A program made the translations under genes and the position numbers. The notes under the pieces are model-generated. The model ran no database searches, was not told the DNA's origin, and was given only the letters and a program-made list of their open reading frames with translations. A stretch of 15,939 bases of DNA, taken from positions 1 to 15,939 of the forward strand of contig DATMYQ010000348.1 in NCBI GenBank assembly GCA_035560935.1. The letters run 5' to 3'. Below, piece after piece: positions 15,006-15,939 of the stretch. This stretch comes from DATMYQ01 sp035560935 (GTDB lineage Bacteria > Bacillota > Negativicutes > Sporomusales > Sporomusaceae). Positions within the stretch are counted from its first letter, which is position 1. Every line of letters begins with the position of its first letter.

Positions 15006-15029
15006 TATAGTATATTAATTGATACTATA
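15006..15029. promoter_or_regulatory. Candidate HxlR operator palindrome
   Basis: TATAGTAT (15006-15013) and ATACTATA (15022-15029) are perfect inverted repeats with an 8-base spacer in the divergent intergenic region. The AGTA/TACT half-sites resemble those reported for YodB/HypR-type regulators. The site overlaps likely -10 sequences (TATACT, TATAGT) for the minus-strand regulator gene, suggesting autoregulation. Confidence 0.6.
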
Positions 15030-15047
15030 CTACTTGAAAGTGTGTAC

Positions 15048-15076
15048 TTGAATATTTGGGACTTATTCTTTATCAT
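15048..15076 (+). promoter_or_regulatory. Candidate sigma-70/sigma-A promoter of the flavoprotein gene
   Basis: TTGAAT at 15048-15053 and TATCAT at 15071-15076 are separated by an optimal 17 bases, predicting a start near 15083 and a leader of about 68 bases. The octamer TACTTGAA occurs twice, at 15031-15038 and 15045-15052; the second copy overlaps the -35 element and may be a regulator half-site. Confidence 0.5.
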
Positions 15077-15150
15077 TATAGCAGAGAAGGATTTCTCAGG
15101 AAAGAAAAGAGTGGATTAATAATAGGATGAAAGTGAAAAGGAGTGGGAAC

Positions 15151-15723
15151 ATGAAAAAATCGTTAGGAGCGCAAACGTTTGCATTACCAACGCCGGCGTG
15201 GGTTATCGGTACATATGATGAAGCGGGTAAACCTAATATTATGACTGCCGCCTGGGGGGCTATTTGCGCCTCGACCCCGCCCTGCGTGACGGTGTCACTG
15301 CAAAAACCGCGAGCTTCTTATCAGAATATTATTAAGCACCAGGCTTTCACCGTCAACATCCCTTCGGCAACGTATGCGGCAGAGGTTGATTATGCCGGTA
15401 TTGTCAGTGGAAAGCTGGTTGATAAATTTGCGGTCACCGGTCTTACTCCGGTCAGGAGTCAATTGGTGGATGCCCCGTATGTCAGTGAGTTCCCGCTGAT
15501 TTTGGAATGCCGCTTGATTAACACATTGGAGGTTGGCAGCCATACTTTGTTTATCGGTGAGATTGCCGATGTGAAAGCTGAAGAACGAGTGCTGGATGAC
15601 CAGGGCGCTTTGGTTGTTGACAAAGTCAATCCTCTTTCTTATTCGCCACCGGATCGTGCCTATTACGAATTGGGTGAGAATGTGGGAAAGGCTTTTTCAA
15701 TTGGAATGCAGTTTAAAAAGTAG
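15151..15723 (+). CDS. Flavin reductase-like FMN-binding flavoprotein (flavoredoxin type)
   Basis: The 190-residue cytoplasmic protein belongs to the flavin-reductase-like FMN-binding split-barrel family. The features are the opening FALPTPAWVIGTYDEAGKPN, the ITAAWG-type NIMTAAWGAICASTPPCVTVSLQ segment, the FTVNIPS strand and the late HTLFIGEIADVKAEE block. Such proteins bind FMN and either pass electrons (flavoredoxin) or reduce flavins or other acceptors. ATG 15151 is used because AAGGAG at 15138-15143 sits 7 bases upstream and the N terminus then matches the family; the in-frame ATG 15127 adds a basic 8-residue extension without a good site. It is divergent from the HxlR regulator, which probably controls it, as in other HxlR-oxidoreductase pairs. 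The physiological electron partner is unknown. Confidence 0.88.
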   Translation: MKKSLGAQTFALPTPAWVIGTYDEAGKPNIMTAAWGAICASTPPCVTVSLQKPRASYQNIIKHQAFTVNIPSATYAAEVDYAGIVSGKLVDKFAVTGLTPVRSQLVDAPYVSEFPLILECRLINTLEVGSHTLFIGEIADVKAEERVLDDQGALVVDKVNPLSYSPPDRAYYELGENVGKAFSIGMQFKK

Positions 15724-15732
15724 TTATCCGGT

Positions 15733-15790
15733 TTGAGCAAACGTTCCCGGTAATGTGCAGTTGCCTGCAGTGCCGGGAATGTTTGTTCAG
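15733..15790. repeat. Long composite hairpin downstream of the flavoprotein gene
   Basis: Bases 15733-15750 pair with 15773-15790 over 18 positions with three G-U pairs and no mismatch. The enclosed 22-base segment forms its own hairpin (TGCAG with CTGCA, loop TTGC). It starts 9 bases after the stop codon, so it may end or stabilise the transcript, but no U-tract follows on either strand. It could be a factor-assisted terminator, an mRNA 3' stabiliser or a dispersed palindromic repeat. Confidence 0.6.
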
Positions 15791-15939
15791 CTGTCAGCAA
15801 GGGTAATTCAGCGTATCGAAACATTTTTGCACGGTATACAAAACTTAGCCACATTGTTGCATAACAAAGAATAAATATGCGAAGAAGAATGAAAAAATAA
15901 AAGTACTGTCGCAACACGGCGTACGAATAATGAATATAT
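15791..15939. other. AT-rich window end without a supported gene
   Basis: I see no convincing coding region, promoter or RNA in this end segment. A small inverted repeat TTGTT/AACAA (around 15855-15868) is present. An 84-codon minus-strand open frame covers part of it but begins without a ribosome binding site, has no recognisable motif and runs back into the hairpin and the flavoprotein gene. The region is probably the leader or flank of a gene outside the window. Confidence 0.4.

Noticed and set aside
15663..15917. Minus-strand open frame of 84 codons at the right end
   Set aside because: It overlaps the flavoprotein 3' end and the long hairpin, has no ribosome binding site and no recognisable domain.

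Overview
The window looks like a chromosomal segment of a diderm Firmicute (Negativicutes, perhaps a Sporomusa/Pelosinus-like member of the Sporomusaceae). This is inferred from three things: strong AGGAGG/AAAGGAG ribosome binding sites before most genes, moderate base composition, and an AsmA-like envelope protein that makes most sense in a cell with an outer membrane. No taxonomic marker is present, so the assignment is tentative.

Region 1 (154-6888, + strand) is a compact 2-aminoethylphosphonate (AEP) uptake and degradation operon. It encodes an ABC ATPase, a fused two-domain permease and a lipoprotein binding protein (phnT2/phnU2/phnS2 type). PhnW, PhnX and a class III-fold PLP enzyme best matching PbfA, the (R)-1-hydroxy-2-aminoethylphosphonate ammonia-lyase, follow. 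PhnW (from AEP) and PbfA (from hydroxylated AEP) would both feed phosphonoacetaldehyde to PhnX, which releases acetaldehyde and phosphate. The operon ends at a strong bidirectional terminator (6890-6932) and carries no regulator gene.

Region 2 (6953-12253, - strand) reads right to left: a promoter and a c-di-GMP-I (GEMM) riboswitch, a chemoreceptor (MCP), a D-2-hydroxyacid dehydrogenase, an RraA/HMG-CHA-aldolase-like protein fused to a PilZ domain, and a BASS-family transporter. The RraA-PilZ fusion has an apparently intact aldolase signature and an intact c-di-GMP binding signature (RxxxR and NxSxxG). I see no terminator between the MCP and the dehydrogenase, so one c-di-GMP-sensing RNA may govern a unit that also encodes a c-di-GMP-sensing enzyme. 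This is the most novel part of the window.

Region 3 (12512-14975, - strand) holds an HxlR-family regulator followed 20 nt later by an AsmA-like protein with internal tandem repeats, ending at a terminator (12512-12554). Divergently transcribed is a flavin-reductase-like flavoprotein (15151-15723). The shared intergenic region contains a perfect 8-8-8 palindrome that is a good candidate HxlR operator. The right end (15724-15939) contains an unusually long hairpin and no convincing gene.
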